A DNA stretch of 5,916 nucleotides from Pseudomonadota bacterium (GTDB lineage Bacteria; Pseudomonadota; Alphaproteobacteria; Caulobacterales; Aquidulcibacteraceae), in the NCBI GenBank assembly GCA_023461135.1, contig JAEWNX010000017.1, forward strand, positions 1 through 5,916, written 5' to 3'. Below the pieces are notes generated by a model that did no database searches, had not been told where the DNA came from, and saw only the letters and a list, made by a program, of their open reading frames with translations. A program made the translations under genes and the position numbers. Shown here in pieces: positions 1 to 5,916 of this stretch (its first letter is position 1; each line of letters begins with the position of its first letter).

Positions 1-69
1 TCTTTCAGGGCCGTTCCATTTGTGCGTCTGCGAAGCGAGCCGTGGGCGCATTCCTGGTCTGCAAACACG

Positions 70-87
70 ATTGCTACCGGTAGCAAT
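70..87. promoter_or_regulatory. 18-bp perfect palindrome, probable LacI-family operator upstream of pckG
   Basis: ATTGCTACCGGTAGCAAT reads identically on both strands, with a central CG as is usual for LacI/GalR-family operators. The last bases overlap a second palindrome, GCAATTGC (83-90), and another GCAA lies at 61-64, so TTGC/GCAA half-elements are clustered here. It sits about 120 bases before the pckG start and upstream of the possible -35 box. Known: in Sinorhizobium meliloti the unrelated ATP-type pckA is controlled by the LacI-family protein PckR. Inferred: a sugar- or intermediate-responsive LacI-type protein binds here. The regulator itself is not in the window. Confidence 0.6.
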
Positions 88-104
88 TGCGAAACGCGCG
101 GGTT

Positions 105-117
105 GGTCACAGTGACC
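105..117. repeat. Short inverted repeat GGTCAC-A-GTGACC
   Basis: Two perfect 6-base arms flank a single A, 18 bases after the 18-bp palindrome and 11 bases before the TTGACA box. The arms and spacing would suit a dimeric DNA-binding protein rather than an RNA hairpin, because a one-base loop cannot fold unless pairs open. It could be a second operator for pckG; the regulator family cannot be told from this. Confidence 0.35.
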
Positions 118-128
118 CGTAGAAGCGG

Positions 129-157
129 TTTGACATAAATCGTTCCACCCACACTTT
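129..157 (+). promoter_or_regulatory. Possible pckG promoter (-35 TTGACA)
   Basis: A perfect TTGACA lies at 129-134. The expected -10 position (about 151-157, ACACTTT) matches TATAAT poorly, which is common for alphaproteobacterial housekeeping promoters but weakens the call. If it is used, transcription starts near 163-165. This is downstream of the TTG at 156 and so agrees with GTG 210 as the start, with a leader of about 45 bases. Confidence 0.35.
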
Positions 158-172
158 GGAAACACAGAACGA

Positions 173-196
173 GCGCCGCACCTCGCGTCGCGGCGC
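173..196 (+). other. GC hairpin in the pckG leader, next to the RBS
   Basis: GCGCCGC (173-179) pairs perfectly with GCGGCGC (190-196) around a 10-base loop. The stem ends only two bases before the GGAGGG ribosome binding site. The loop contains CCTC (181-184), which is complementary to GAGG (200-203) of that site, so an alternative pairing could cover it. The pairing is seen directly; a role in translation control is inferred. Confidence 0.4.
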
Positions 197-198
197 CT

Positions 199-204
199 GG
201 AGGG
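199..204 (+). promoter_or_regulatory. Ribosome binding site that decides the pckG start
   Basis: GGAGGG stands five bases before GTG at 210, near-ideal Shine-Dalgarno strength and spacing. The longer in-frame alternative, TTG at 156, has no purine-rich stretch before it (CCACCCACAC). This favours GTG 210, where family-like sequence (residues NIPGLHPAP) also begins. Confidence 0.8.
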
Positions 205-209
205 ATTCC

Positions 210-2114
210 GTGACTGTAAATATCCCGGGTCTTCACCCGGCTCCGACCCGTCATAAGAAGCTCGTCGCCTGGGTCGAGGAGATCGCCGCGCTGACGAAGC
301 CGGACCGCGTCTATTGGTGCGACGGCTCGGATGCGGAGTGGGAGCGGCTGACCGGTGAACTTGTCGCCGCCGGCACGCTGAAGAAGCTCAACGAGCAGAA
401 GCGCCCGAACTCGTTCTACGCGGCATCGGATCCGAAGGACGTGGCGCGCGTGGAGAGCCGCACGTTCATCTGCTCGGAGAGCAGGGACGACGCGGGGCCG
501 ACCAACAACTGGTTCGCGCCGACGCAGATGCGCGAGAAGTTGAACACCCTGTTCGATGGCTGCATGCGCGGGCGCACGATGTATGTCGTGCCGTTCTCGA
601 TGGGTCCGCTTGGCTCGAAGATCAGCGCGCTTGGCGTCGAGATCACGGACTCCGGGTACGTTGCGGCTTCCATGCGCATCATGACGCGCATGGGCAAAGG
701 CGCGCTCGACCAGCTCGGCGAGGACGGTTTCTTCGTGCCCGCGGTGCATTCTGTGGGCGCACCGCTGAAGCCCGGCCAGAAGGATGTGGCATGGCCGTGC
801 AATGACGAGAAGTGGATCGTGCACTTCCCCGAGACGCGGGAGATCTGGTCGTTCGGCTCGGGCTATGGCGGCAACGCCCTCTTGGGCAAGAAGTGCTACG
901 CGCTGCGCATCGCTTCGGTGATGGCGCGCGACGAAGGCTGGCTCGCCGAGCACATGCTCATCCTGAAGCTGACCAATCCCAAGGGCGAAGCGAAGTACAT
1001 CGCGGCCGCCTTCCCCTCGGCGTGCGGCAAGACCAACCTCGCCATGCTGCAGCCGACCATCCCCGGCTGGAAAGCCGAGACGATCGGCGATGACATCGCC
1101 TGGATGCGCTTCGGCGACGACGGGCGCTTGTACGCAATCAATCCGGAAGCCGGCTTCTTCGGCGTGGCGCCGGGCACGAGCGCGAAGACAAACAATTCCG
1201 CGCTCGAGACGCTCTACGCCAACACCGTCTTCACCAACGTTGCGCTGACCGATGACGGCGATGTGTGGTGGGAAGGTCTGACGAAGGAGCCGCCGGCGGG
1301 CCTCACCGATTGGCAAGGCAATCGCTACGTCGCGTCGGACAACAAATTTCCAGCGGCGCACCCAAATGCGCGATTCGCCGTGCCTGCGGGCCAGTGCCCG
1401 GTGATTGCGCCGGAATGGGAAGATCCCAAAGGCGTGCCGATCGACGCGATTCTGTTCGGCGGCCGCCGCGCATCAGCGGTGCCGCTGGTGACGGAAGCGT
1501 TCGACTGGCAGCACGGCGTGTTCCTGGCGTCGAACGTCGCCAGCGAGGGCACGGCGGCCGCGGAGAACAAGGTCGGCGAATTGCGCCGCGATCCGTTCGC
1601 GATGCTCCCCTTCTGCGGCTATCACATGGGCGATTACTTCGCGCACTGGCTGAAGATCGGCGAGCGCAAGGGCGCGAAACTGCCCCGCGTCTTCTTCGTC
1701 AACTGGTTCCGCAAAGACAAAGACGGCAAGTTCGTCTGGCCCGGCTTTGGCGATAACGCGCGCGTGCTGAAGTGGATCAGCGAGCGGATCGATGGCGCCG
1801 CGGACGCGCGCGAAACGGCGATCGGTCTGGTGCCGACGAAAGAGTCGCTCGATCTCTCCGGTCTGTCGATCGGCGACGAAGCGCTCGAAACGCTGACAGG
1901 CGTCGATCTCGACGTGTGGGACGAGGAGGCTTCCCTTGTCGTGCCGCACTACGAGAAATTCGGCGACCGTTTGCCGAAGCGCCTGTGGGATGAGCACAAG
2001 GCGCTGCTCGCGCGCCTGAAGGACGCGCGGAACGGCAAGCAGAAGCTCGCTGGCGCGAGAGAGTCGACTTCACCACGCGTGAGCGCGAAAGAGCAGCAAG
2101 CCAGCGCGACCTGA
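210..2114 (+). CDS. pckG: Phosphoenolpyruvate carboxykinase, GTP-dependent
   Basis: Cytosolic enzyme converting oxaloacetate and GTP to phosphoenolpyruvate, CO2 and GDP, the entry step of gluconeogenesis. From the GTG start it has 634 residues; the family usually has about 600-620. Visible motifs include the substrate-binding region with VARVESRT (78-85), [12 protein letters not shown] (218-229) with the metal-binding Lys, and EHMLIL (247-252) with the metal-binding His. The GTP-type P-loop [13 protein letters not shown] (267-279) carries the reactive Cys, and GDDIAWM (293-299) carries the metal-binding Asp. The guanine-binding segment is [11 protein letters not shown]...WPGFGDN (498-516). 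All key residues seem intact. The last 30 or so residues, after LLARL, form a polar Lys/Ser/Ala-rich tail beyond the usual family end. A TTG start at 156 would add 18 residues but lacks an RBS. The gene is preceded by a probable operator and converges on the hybrid kinase gene with a 15-base gap. Confidence 0.96.
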   Translation: MTVNIPGLHPAPTRHKKLVAWVEEIAALTKPDRVYWCDGSDAEWERLTGELVAAGTLKKLNEQKRPNSFYAASDPKDVARVESRTFICSESRDDAGPTNNWFAPTQMREKLNTLFDGCMRGRTMYVVPFSMGPLGSKISALGVEITDSGYVAASMRIMTRMGKGALDQLGEDGFFVPAVHSVGAPLKPGQKDVAWPCNDEKWIVHFPETREIWSFGSGYGGNALLGKKCYALRIASVMARDEGWLAEHMLILKLTNPKGEAKYIAAAFPSACGKTNLAMLQPTIPGWKAETIGDDIAWMRFGDDGRLYAINPEAGFFGVAPGTSAKTNNSALETLYANTVFTNVALTDDGDVWWEGLTKEPPAGLTDWQGNRYVASDNKFPAAHPNARFAVPAGQCPVIAPEWEDPKGVPIDAILFGGRRASAVPLVTEAFDWQHGVFLASNVASEGTAAAENKVGELRRDPFAMLPFCGYHMGDYFAHWLKIGERKGAKLPRVFFVNWFRKDKDGKFVWPGFGDNARVLKWISERIDGAADARETAIGLVPTKESLDLSGLSIGDEALETLTGVDLDVWDEEASLVVPHYEKFGDRLPKRLWDEHKALLARLKDARNGKQKLAGARESTSPRVSAKEQQASAT

Positions 2115-2121
2115 TCAGGCG

Positions 2122-2145
2122 GGCGCCTTCTAAGGGGGAGGCGCC
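2122..2145 (+). terminator. Stem-loop between convergent pckG and kinase genes, weak terminator candidate
   Basis: GGCGCCT (2122-2128) pairs with AGGCGCC (2139-2145). Two further pairs (one G-U) extend the stem to about nine in the plus-strand RNA, with a loop of six bases. It begins eight bases after the pckG stop and overlaps the last codon and stop of the minus-strand kinase gene. No T-tract follows on either strand, so classical intrinsic termination is doubtful. Confidence 0.35.
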
Positions 2146-3572
2146 GCCCTGCCCTGCGCGAGGCAGCCGGCGAGTTCAACTACGAGAATCTCGGTGCGCA
2201 CCGGCTTGGTGAGGCGCGGACTGCTGAGAAACGGCGCTGGCAGTTGGTCGGGCGCATAGCCCGTCAGCGTTACGAACGGCACGCCCTCGGCGGCAAACTT
2301 GAGCGCCAGCGGCTCGGAGGTTTCGCGCCCCAGGTTCACATCGAGCACCGCCCCGTCGCAGCCATGCGCGGCCACCAGCGCGAGCGCGTCGTCGTTCGAC
2401 GCGGCAGGCCCGAGTACGGTGAAGCCCGCGCTTTCCAGAGCGTCGGCGAGCTCCATGCCGACCAGGGGCTCGTCTTCGACGATGAGGATGCGGCCGCGGG
2501 AATCCACCGCCGTCGGGTTCGCGGGCGCGTGGCCTGCTTGCTCCTGTGTGGCCGCGCGCGCGGGCGCGGCGGCAGCGATGATCCGGCTTGCGTCACAGGT
2601 CATGCGCCACGTGAGGCCGACTGGACTGAACGCGATATCCACCGCGGCGCCTAAACCGCTGCGCACCATCGGGCCGATCACGGTTGAGCCAAAGCCTTTG
2701 CTGACGGGCTGCGTGACCGTGGGACCGCCGACTTCGCGCCACTCGATCGTCAACTGCGGTTCGGCGTCCTTCGTCGTGTCCAAACGCCAATTGATGGTGA
2801 CGGCGCCGACGTCATTGGAAAGCGCACCGTACTTCGCGGCGTTGGTGGCGAGTTCGTGGAAGGCCATTCCGAGCGATTGTGCGGCCGCCGGCGTCACGGC
2901 CACGTCCGGCCCGCTGAGTATGATGCGCCGGCCGATCAGCGCCGCGAAATGTCCAAGCTCGGCGCGCACGAGATCCTCGAGCGCGACATGGCGCCATTCG
3001 CCCTTGATGAGCAGGTCCTGCGCCTTCGCGAGCGCCAGCAGGCGCTGCTCGAAGCTCGACACGAAATCCTTCGGGCTCTTGGCCGCCGTCTGCCGCGCGA
3101 CGGCCTGCACGACGGCGAGCAGATTCTTCGAGCGATGGTTCACTTCGCGCATGAGCTGGCTGACTTGCGCTTCCTTGCTCATGCGGTCCGTTATGTCGGT
3201 GATGGCGACGCATATGCCGTCGTCCCACGGCGCGAAGGTGATTTCGACGGAGCGTCCGGGCCGCAGCGCGGACGGCAGCACCAAAGTCGAGCGGGCGCCC
3301 TCCTCTTTCGCCTTGCGGCACATGGCTTCGTAACGGCTGCCGAGGCCTTGCGGAAAAATGTCCCACAGATTGCGCTGCAGCACGTCGCCGGCGGGGATGC
3401 CGAAATACTGCTCCGCCGCGACGTTGAAGACGACGACGCGCCACTCGTCATCGACGGCGTAGAAGGCGTCGGAAATGGCGCTCATCGCGGCGTCGAAGCG
3501 ACGTTCCGCGCGCGCCGCGCGATCGCCGGTGCTTCTGCGGCTCGCTTGCTTAGGCGTGTCCTTGTCGCTCAT
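2130..3572 (-). CDS. Hybrid sensor histidine kinase: PAS, HWE kinase, C-terminal receiver
   Basis: A 480-residue signalling protein without signal peptide or membrane segment, so probably cytoplasmic. A PAS domain spans about 25-130 (DAFYAVDDEWRVVVFN and ITDITDR typical). The kinase dimerisation segment has REVNHRSKN (142-150) with probable phospho-accepting His146. The N-box HELATNAAKYGALS (239-252) and WRE (278-280) are the His and W-x-E signatures that name the HWE family; GFGSTVI (293-299) is the glycine-rich ATP lid. After an Ala/Pro linker (about 332-358), a receiver domain covers 361-470 with acidic pair Glu366/Asp367, phosphoacceptor Asp411, Thr437 and Lys456. All catalytic residues are present. 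Ligand and downstream partner are unknown; HWE kinases often feed single-domain regulators or the PhyR general stress response. It lies 93 bases after the CenR-like gene on the same strand and may be co-transcribed. No strong Shine-Dalgarno precedes the ATG (GGGGCG only). Confidence 0.93.
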   Translation of the reverse strand: MSDKDTPKQASRRSTGDRAARAERRFDAAMSAISDAFYAVDDEWRVVVFNVAAEQYFGIPAGDVLQRNLWDIFPQGLGSRYEAMCRKAKEEGARSTLVLPSALRPGRSVEITFAPWDDGICVAITDITDRMSKEAQVSQLMREVNHRSKNLLAVVQAVARQTAAKSPKDFVSSFEQRLLALAKAQDLLIKGEWRHVALEDLVRAELGHFAALIGRRIILSGPDVAVTPAAAQSLGMAFHELATNAAKYGALSNDVGAVTINWRLDTTKDAEPQLTIEWREVGGPTVTQPVSKGFGSTVIGPMVRSGLGAAVDIAFSPVGLTWRMTCDASRIIAAAAPARAATQEQAGHAPANPTAVDSRGRILIVEDEPLVGMELADALESAGFTVLGPAASNDDALALVAAHGCDGAVLDVNLGRETSEPLALKFAAEGVPFVTLTGYAPDQLPAPFLSSPRLTKPVRTEILVVELAGCLAQGRAAPPP

Positions 3573-3665
3573 CGCGCCCCGTCTCGCCTGTTTCGGGCGC
3601 TAGCTTGCAACGCGAGGCCCGCCGACAACAAGGCGAAACCGGGAAAGATCGGCAAGTTCCGTGGT

Positions 3666-4355
3666 TCACACCTGCAAACGATAACCGCCCGTTTCTGTGA
3701 TCAGCAGTTTCGGGCTCTGCGCATCGGGTTCGATTTTCTGACGCAAACGATAGATGTGCGTCTCCAGCGTGTGCGTCGTCACGTTAGCGTTGTAACCCCA
3801 CACCTCGCGCAGGAGCTCATCGCGGCCGACGGGTTTTTCGCCCGAGCGATAGAGGTAACGCAGGATCGAGGTTTCCTTGTCGGTCAGCCTGATCTTCTTC
3901 TGCGTCTCATCCAGCAAGAGACGCATGGCGGGGCGGAACTCGTACGGGCCGATGCGATAGACTGCGTCTTCGCTGGCCTCGTGGCTGCGCAGGTGCGCGC
4001 GAATGCGCGCAAGCAGCACGGAGAACTTGAATGGCTTGAGCACATAGTCGTTGGCGCCGGCGTCGAGGCCTTGCACCTGGTCCTGCTCTTCGCGCGACAC
4101 GCCGGTGAGCAAGATGATCGGCGCCTTGACGCCTTGTTCGCGCAGCTTCCGGCACGCCTCGATGCCGTCCATGTCCGGCAGGCTGACGTCGAGAACGATG
4201 GCCGAGGGCTTGGTCTCGTCGGCTGCCTTCAAGCCTTCGGCGGCCGTGGCTGCGCCAACCCCGGAGAAGCCGTTCTCGAGATCGAACTGTTCGACCAGCG
4301 CCTGACGGAGGTCGGCGTCGTCGTCGATGATCAGGATTGTCGTCTCGCGCGTCAT
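3666..4355 (-). CDS. cenR: OmpR-family response regulator, CenR-like
   Basis: A 229-residue DNA-binding response regulator. The receiver domain (about 6-122) has the acidic pocket DDD (11-13), phosphoacceptor Asp56 in VLDVSLPDMDG, Thr84 and Lys107 in YVLKPFK; all are intact. A winged-helix domain follows at about 133-229, with LTDKETSILRYLYR, the transactivation-loop region around EVWGYNANVTTHTLETHIYRLR (split by the loop) and terminal ETGGYRL. The C-terminal half closely matches my memory of alphaproteobacterial CenR, an essential cell-envelope regulator in Caulobacter whose partner kinase CenK is encoded elsewhere. The neighbouring yggS, thiE-like and possible ntrZ-like genes fit that locus as I recall it. 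The cenR name is therefore a judgement from sequence and synteny memory (about 0.6); the OmpR-family call is near certain. ATG 4355 has a good RBS. It is a separate transcription unit from yggS or its distal gene, with a 99-base gap. Confidence 0.88.
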   Translation of the reverse strand: MTRETTILIIDDDADLRQALVEQFDLENGFSGVGAATAAEGLKAADETKPSAIVLDVSLPDMDGIEACRKLREQGVKAPIILLTGVSREEQDQVQGLDAGANDYVLKPFKFSVLLARIRAHLRSHEASEDAVYRIGPYEFRPAMRLLLDETQKKIRLTDKETSILRYLYRSGEKPVGRDELLREVWGYNANVTTHTLETHIYRLRQKIEPDAQSPKLLITETGGYRLQV

Positions 4356-4358
4356 CCG

Positions 4359-4365
4359 TCCACCT
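4359..4365 (-). promoter_or_regulatory. Ribosome binding site of the CenR-like gene
   Basis: On the minus strand AGGTGGA stands three bases before the ATG at 4355, with the AGG core about seven bases away. It supports this start and is clearly better than anything before the other minus-strand genes here. Confidence 0.65.
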
Positions 4366-4392
4366 GGGCCGCCCGACCCTCTTGTAGCCTAG

Positions 4393-4423
4393 GTTATCAC
4401 CACGGCAGGGCTTCCATTTGCAA
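4393..4423 (-). promoter_or_regulatory. Possible promoter of the CenR-like gene
   Basis: On the minus strand TTGCAA (4423-4418) is followed, after 19 bases, by GATAAC (4398-4393). Each box matches its sigma-70 consensus at four of six positions and the spacing is long. It would start transcription about 30 bases before the ATG at 4355. The 99-base gap after yggS leaves room for it, and no clear terminator for yggS is seen there. Confidence 0.3.
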
Positions 4424-4454
4424 CCCACTGTTTAATGGCGCCGCCGCCCTTCCC

Positions 4455-5132
4455 CTAGCCGCGCGGCCCGAACAGCGCCGAGCCGATGCGCACCTGCGTC
4501 GCACCGAAACGCACCGCTGTCTCGAAATCTTCGCTCATGCCCATGCTGAGTTCCGTCAGCCCGTTGCGGGCGGCGATCTTGGCCAGAAGCGAAAAATGCA
4601 TGGCGGGTTCTTCGTCCACCGGCGGGATGCACATGAGGCCTCTGACGGGCAGAGCATACGTTTCGCGCGCCATTGCGATAAACCCGTCCGCCTCGGCCGG
4701 GATGACCCCCGCCTTCTGAGGTTCTTCGCCGGTGTTTACCTGCACCAAGATCTCCGGGCAGCGCCCCGCCTTCTGCGCCGCCACGGCCAGGGCCCGCGCG
4801 AGCTTCTCGCGGTCGAGGACATCGATGGCGTCGAAGAGCGTGACCGCATCGTCCGCCTTGTTGGTCTGCAGCGGCCCGACGAGGCGCAGCCGCAAGTCAC
4901 CGCAGCGCGACCGCCGCTCGGCCCAGCGGGCCTGCGCTTCCCGCACGCGGTTTTCACCGAAGACGCGCTGGCCCGCCGCAAGCGCTGCTTCGATCCTATC
5001 GTGGGGCTGCTGCTTCGACACCGCCACCAGCAGAACTTCTTCCGGCGCACGCCCCGCCGCCTTGGCCGCAGCCTCGATGCGCGCAAGGATCGCGGCGCGC
5101 GCATTGGCGACATCTGATAAGACTGCACTCAT
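4455..5132 (-). CDS. yggS: YggS/PipY-family pyridoxal phosphate homeostasis protein
   Basis: A 225-residue PLP-binding protein of the YggS/PROSC/PipY family, a single alanine-racemase-like TIM barrel that buffers free PLP and influences amino-acid and vitamin B6 balance. It has no established catalytic activity. Seen: LLVAVSK (34-40) with PLP-linking Lys40, FGENRVREA (58-66), VGPLQTNK (85-92), [11 protein letters not shown] (132-142), GLMCIPP (165-171), [13 protein letters not shown] (196-208) and VRIGSALFG (214-222), which form the phosphate-binding end. Length is normal. The usual His just before (F/L)IGxLQxNK appears as Arg83. ATG 5132 is the only reasonable start: no in-frame ATG, GTG or TTG follows before family sequence begins. 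There is no good RBS. The start codon overlaps that of the divergent ThiE-like gene, so control signals must lie within that gene. Confidence 0.95.
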   Translation of the reverse strand: MSAVLSDVANARAAILARIEAAAKAAGRAPEEVLLVAVSKQQPHDRIEAALAAGQRVFGENRVREAQARWAERRSRCGDLRLRLVGPLQTNKADDAVTLFDAIDVLDREKLARALAVAAQKAGRCPEILVQVNTGEEPQKAGVIPAEADGFIAMARETYALPVRGLMCIPPVDEEPAMHFSLLAKIAARNGLTELSMGMSEDFETAVRFGATQVRIGSALFGPRG

Positions 5133-5133
5133 G
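5130..5133. other. Shared CATG: overlapping divergent start codons
   Basis: The plus-strand ATG (5131-5133) of the ThiE-like gene and the minus-strand ATG (5132-5130) of yggS overlap by two bases inside CATG. This lies at the centre of the 8-base palindrome CTCATGAG (5128-5135). There is no intergenic sequence, and neither start has a clear Shine-Dalgarno. A plus-strand TGATAA (5115-5120) could serve as a -10 giving an almost leaderless ThiE-like mRNA, but no -35 fits. Confidence 0.7.
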
Positions 5134-5730
5134 AGCTCGGTTCATCAGCTAGCGAGCTTAGCGCGCCGCCTCAACCGCGAGGCGGGCGCCCCGGCGCTGC
5201 CGGCCCTCTTCTTCTTCACCGATCCAGAACGCACGCCCGACCCGGTGCGCACGGCAAAGCGCCTGCCGCGCGGCGCGGCTGTTGTGTATCGCCATTTCGG
5301 CGCGCCGGACCGTGCGCGAACGGCGCGGCGGCTGGCGCAGGCCTGCCGCTCGCGAGGCTTGATGTTGCTCATCGCGGGCGATCCAGAACTTGCACAGCGC
5401 GTTAGCGCCGATGGCGTGCATTGGCCGGAACAACTCTTGCCCGCTCATCGCGAACCTGGCGCGCGCCTCGTCACTGCGGCCGCGCATTCGGCGGCGGGCG
5501 CTGCACGCGCTGCGGCGTTCGGGGCCGACGGCTGTATCCTCGCGCCTGTGTTTTCGACACGCAGCAGCTCGGGACGGCGCACGCTCGGGTTATTTCAAGC
5601 GAGCCAGATCGCGCGCGCTGCCCTGCTCCCGGCGATCGCCCTCGGCGGCGTGAATGCGCGCACGGCGCGATTGCTCGCAGGCCGAGGTTTCGCGGGATGT
5701 GCTGCTGTGGATGCGCTGACGCGCGCTTAG
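5131..5730 (+). CDS. Thiamine phosphate synthase-like protein (ThiE/TenI family)
   Basis: A 199-residue TIM-barrel protein of the ThiE/TenI superfamily. ThiE joins the thiazole and pyrimidine phosphates to make thiamine phosphate; TenI is a related thiazole tautomerase. Seen: [11 protein letters not shown] (24-34; family YxVTD strand), ADGVHWPEQ (93-101; family GvHLGQ), [26 protein letters not shown] (118-143 overall, with HS and GPVF-like elements) and [15 protein letters not shown] (169-182; glycine-rich phosphate-binding end). The QLRxK strand reads VYRHFG (52-57), the Asn-Asp pair reads AGD (82-84), the GQxD Asp is absent, and the Thr-x-Thr-Lys loop reads STRSSSGRR (142-150), so several substrate-binding residues of Bacillus ThiE are missing. 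It may be a divergent synthase, a tautomerase or something else; hence no symbol. Plus-strand reading is open far upstream, but that part is antisense to yggS. The start is therefore placed at ATG 5131. Confidence 0.85.
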   Translation: MSSVHQLASLARRLNREAGAPALPALFFFTDPERTPDPVRTAKRLPRGAAVVYRHFGAPDRARTARRLAQACRSRGLMLLIAGDPELAQRVSADGVHWPEQLLPAHREPGARLVTAAAHSAAGAARAAAFGADGCILAPVFSTRSSSGRRTLGLFQASQIARAALLPAIALGGVNARTARLLAGRGFAGCAAVDALTRA

Positions 5731-5916
5731 AAGCGGAACGCCGACTCGATCCGCACGCCGGCGCGGGTTTCTTCTTCGCCGGGGCTGGGAACGGGCGCCA
5801 GCGGCGTCTGCTCCTCGACACTCACTTCACCGCCGACACGCAGGCGCGGCGTGAACTGATAATAGGCGCCCACGGAGGCTTGGTCGCCGCGGCCGCCTTC
5901 CGGCGAGCGCTCGATC
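5727..5916 (-). CDS. 3' end of an exported or outer-membrane-like protein, possibly NtrZ family (partial)
   Basis: Reading leftwards from the right edge, 62 codons are open and end in TAA (5729-5727); the start lies beyond the window. The fragment contains [21 protein letters not shown], alternating strand-like segments, then an acidic Pro/Glu linker, and ends in [11 protein letters not shown]. Alternating hydrophobic residues and a terminal Phe are typical of outer-membrane beta-strands. The pattern (TPRLRVGGE then RIESAFRF) also resembles my memory of the small periplasmic NtrZ proteins of Caulobacterales, which act on the NtrY kinase. The two cannot be separated without the N-terminus. The stop overlaps that of the ThiE-like gene by two bases in TTAG (5727-5730). 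That it is a gene is fairly likely; the family name is tentative. Confidence 0.6.
   Translation of the reverse strand, partial: IERSPEGGRGDQASVGAYYQFTPRLRVGGEVSVEEQTPLAPVPSPGEEETRAGVRIESAFRF

Noticed and set aside
1..51. A possible divergent gene starting with ATG at 51 on the minus strand (MRPRLASQTHKWNGPER...)
   Set aside because: Only 17 codons are visible, AGGA sits too close to the ATG, and all nearby frames are open by base composition. It could be real, but the window cannot show it.
1473..1997. A 174-codon minus-strand frame inside pckG
   Set aside because: Lies wholly within a strongly conserved PEPCK region and shows no domain of its own.
2299..3333. A 344-codon plus-strand frame opposite the hybrid kinase gene
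   Set aside because: Ser/Ala/Thr-rich shadow of the kinase reading frame, with no recognisable domain.
3618..3637. Small hairpin CGCC...GGCG in the gap between the regulator and kinase genes
   Set aside because: Four pairs only and no T-tract, so not a credible terminator.
3637..3660. EcfG-like general-stress promoter before the kinase gene: GGAAC then GGTT on the minus strand
   Set aside because: The spacer is 15 bases rather than the usual 16-17, and the -10 has only three of four bases of CGTT. One match of this quality is expected by chance.
2856..5117. A 753-codon plus-strand open frame running antisense through the kinase, regulator and yggS genes
   Set aside because: Its product is Arg/Ala/His-rich without domains, and the minus strand carries three clear protein families. 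Long antisense frames are a by-product of high GC at third codon positions.
4732..5130. Upstream in-frame extension of the ThiE-like gene
   Set aside because: These codons are antisense to the conserved yggS gene and give Ser/Arg-rich sequence without family similarity; ATG 5131 fits the expected N-terminus.

Overview
The window is GC-rich, dense bacterial DNA. Its protein families point to an alphaproteobacterium: an HWE-family histidine kinase, an OmpR-family regulator closely resembling CenR, and a thiamine-synthase-like protein of the alphaproteobacterial type. The order cenR-like / yggS / thiE-like / possible ntrZ-like agrees with my memory of the Caulobacter neighbourhood, so Caulobacterales or a relative is my best guess. 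That placement is inference; no 16S or other marker is present.

Layout. Bases 1-209 are the control region of a GTP-type phosphoenolpyruvate carboxykinase (pckG, +). They hold an 18-bp perfect palindrome resembling a LacI-family operator, a second short inverted repeat, a possible -35 box, a GC hairpin and a strong Shine-Dalgarno sequence that selects a GTG start at 210. pckG fills 210-2114 and converges, with a 15-base gap, on a minus-strand hybrid kinase gene (PAS, HWE kinase, receiver; 2130-3572). Upstream of the kinase, on the same strand, lie the CenR-like response regulator (3666-4355) and a YggS/PipY-type PLP-homeostasis gene (4455-5132), with gaps of 93 and 99 bases. A ThiE/TenI-like gene (5131-5730, +) diverges from yggS, and the two start codons lie in one CATG. 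The ThiE-like gene converges on the 3' end of a further minus-strand gene that runs off the right edge (5727-5916), and the stop codons overlap by two bases. That last protein ends in amphipathic strand-like sequence and a terminal Phe.

Function. The left part supplies gluconeogenic PEP from oxaloacetate, probably under transcriptional control by carbon source. The middle is signalling: a cytoplasmic PAS hybrid kinase beside an envelope-type regulator, which need not be a cognate pair. The right part joins two cofactor-related proteins (PLP and thiamine) head to head. No RNA gene, CRISPR array, insertion sequence or transfer signature was seen. The gaps at 3573-3665 and 4356-4454 hold no gene; only a weak promoter candidate and an RBS are visible in the latter. 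I see no wholly new system; the most interesting points are the pckG control region, the shared CATG start and the degenerate ThiE-like active site.
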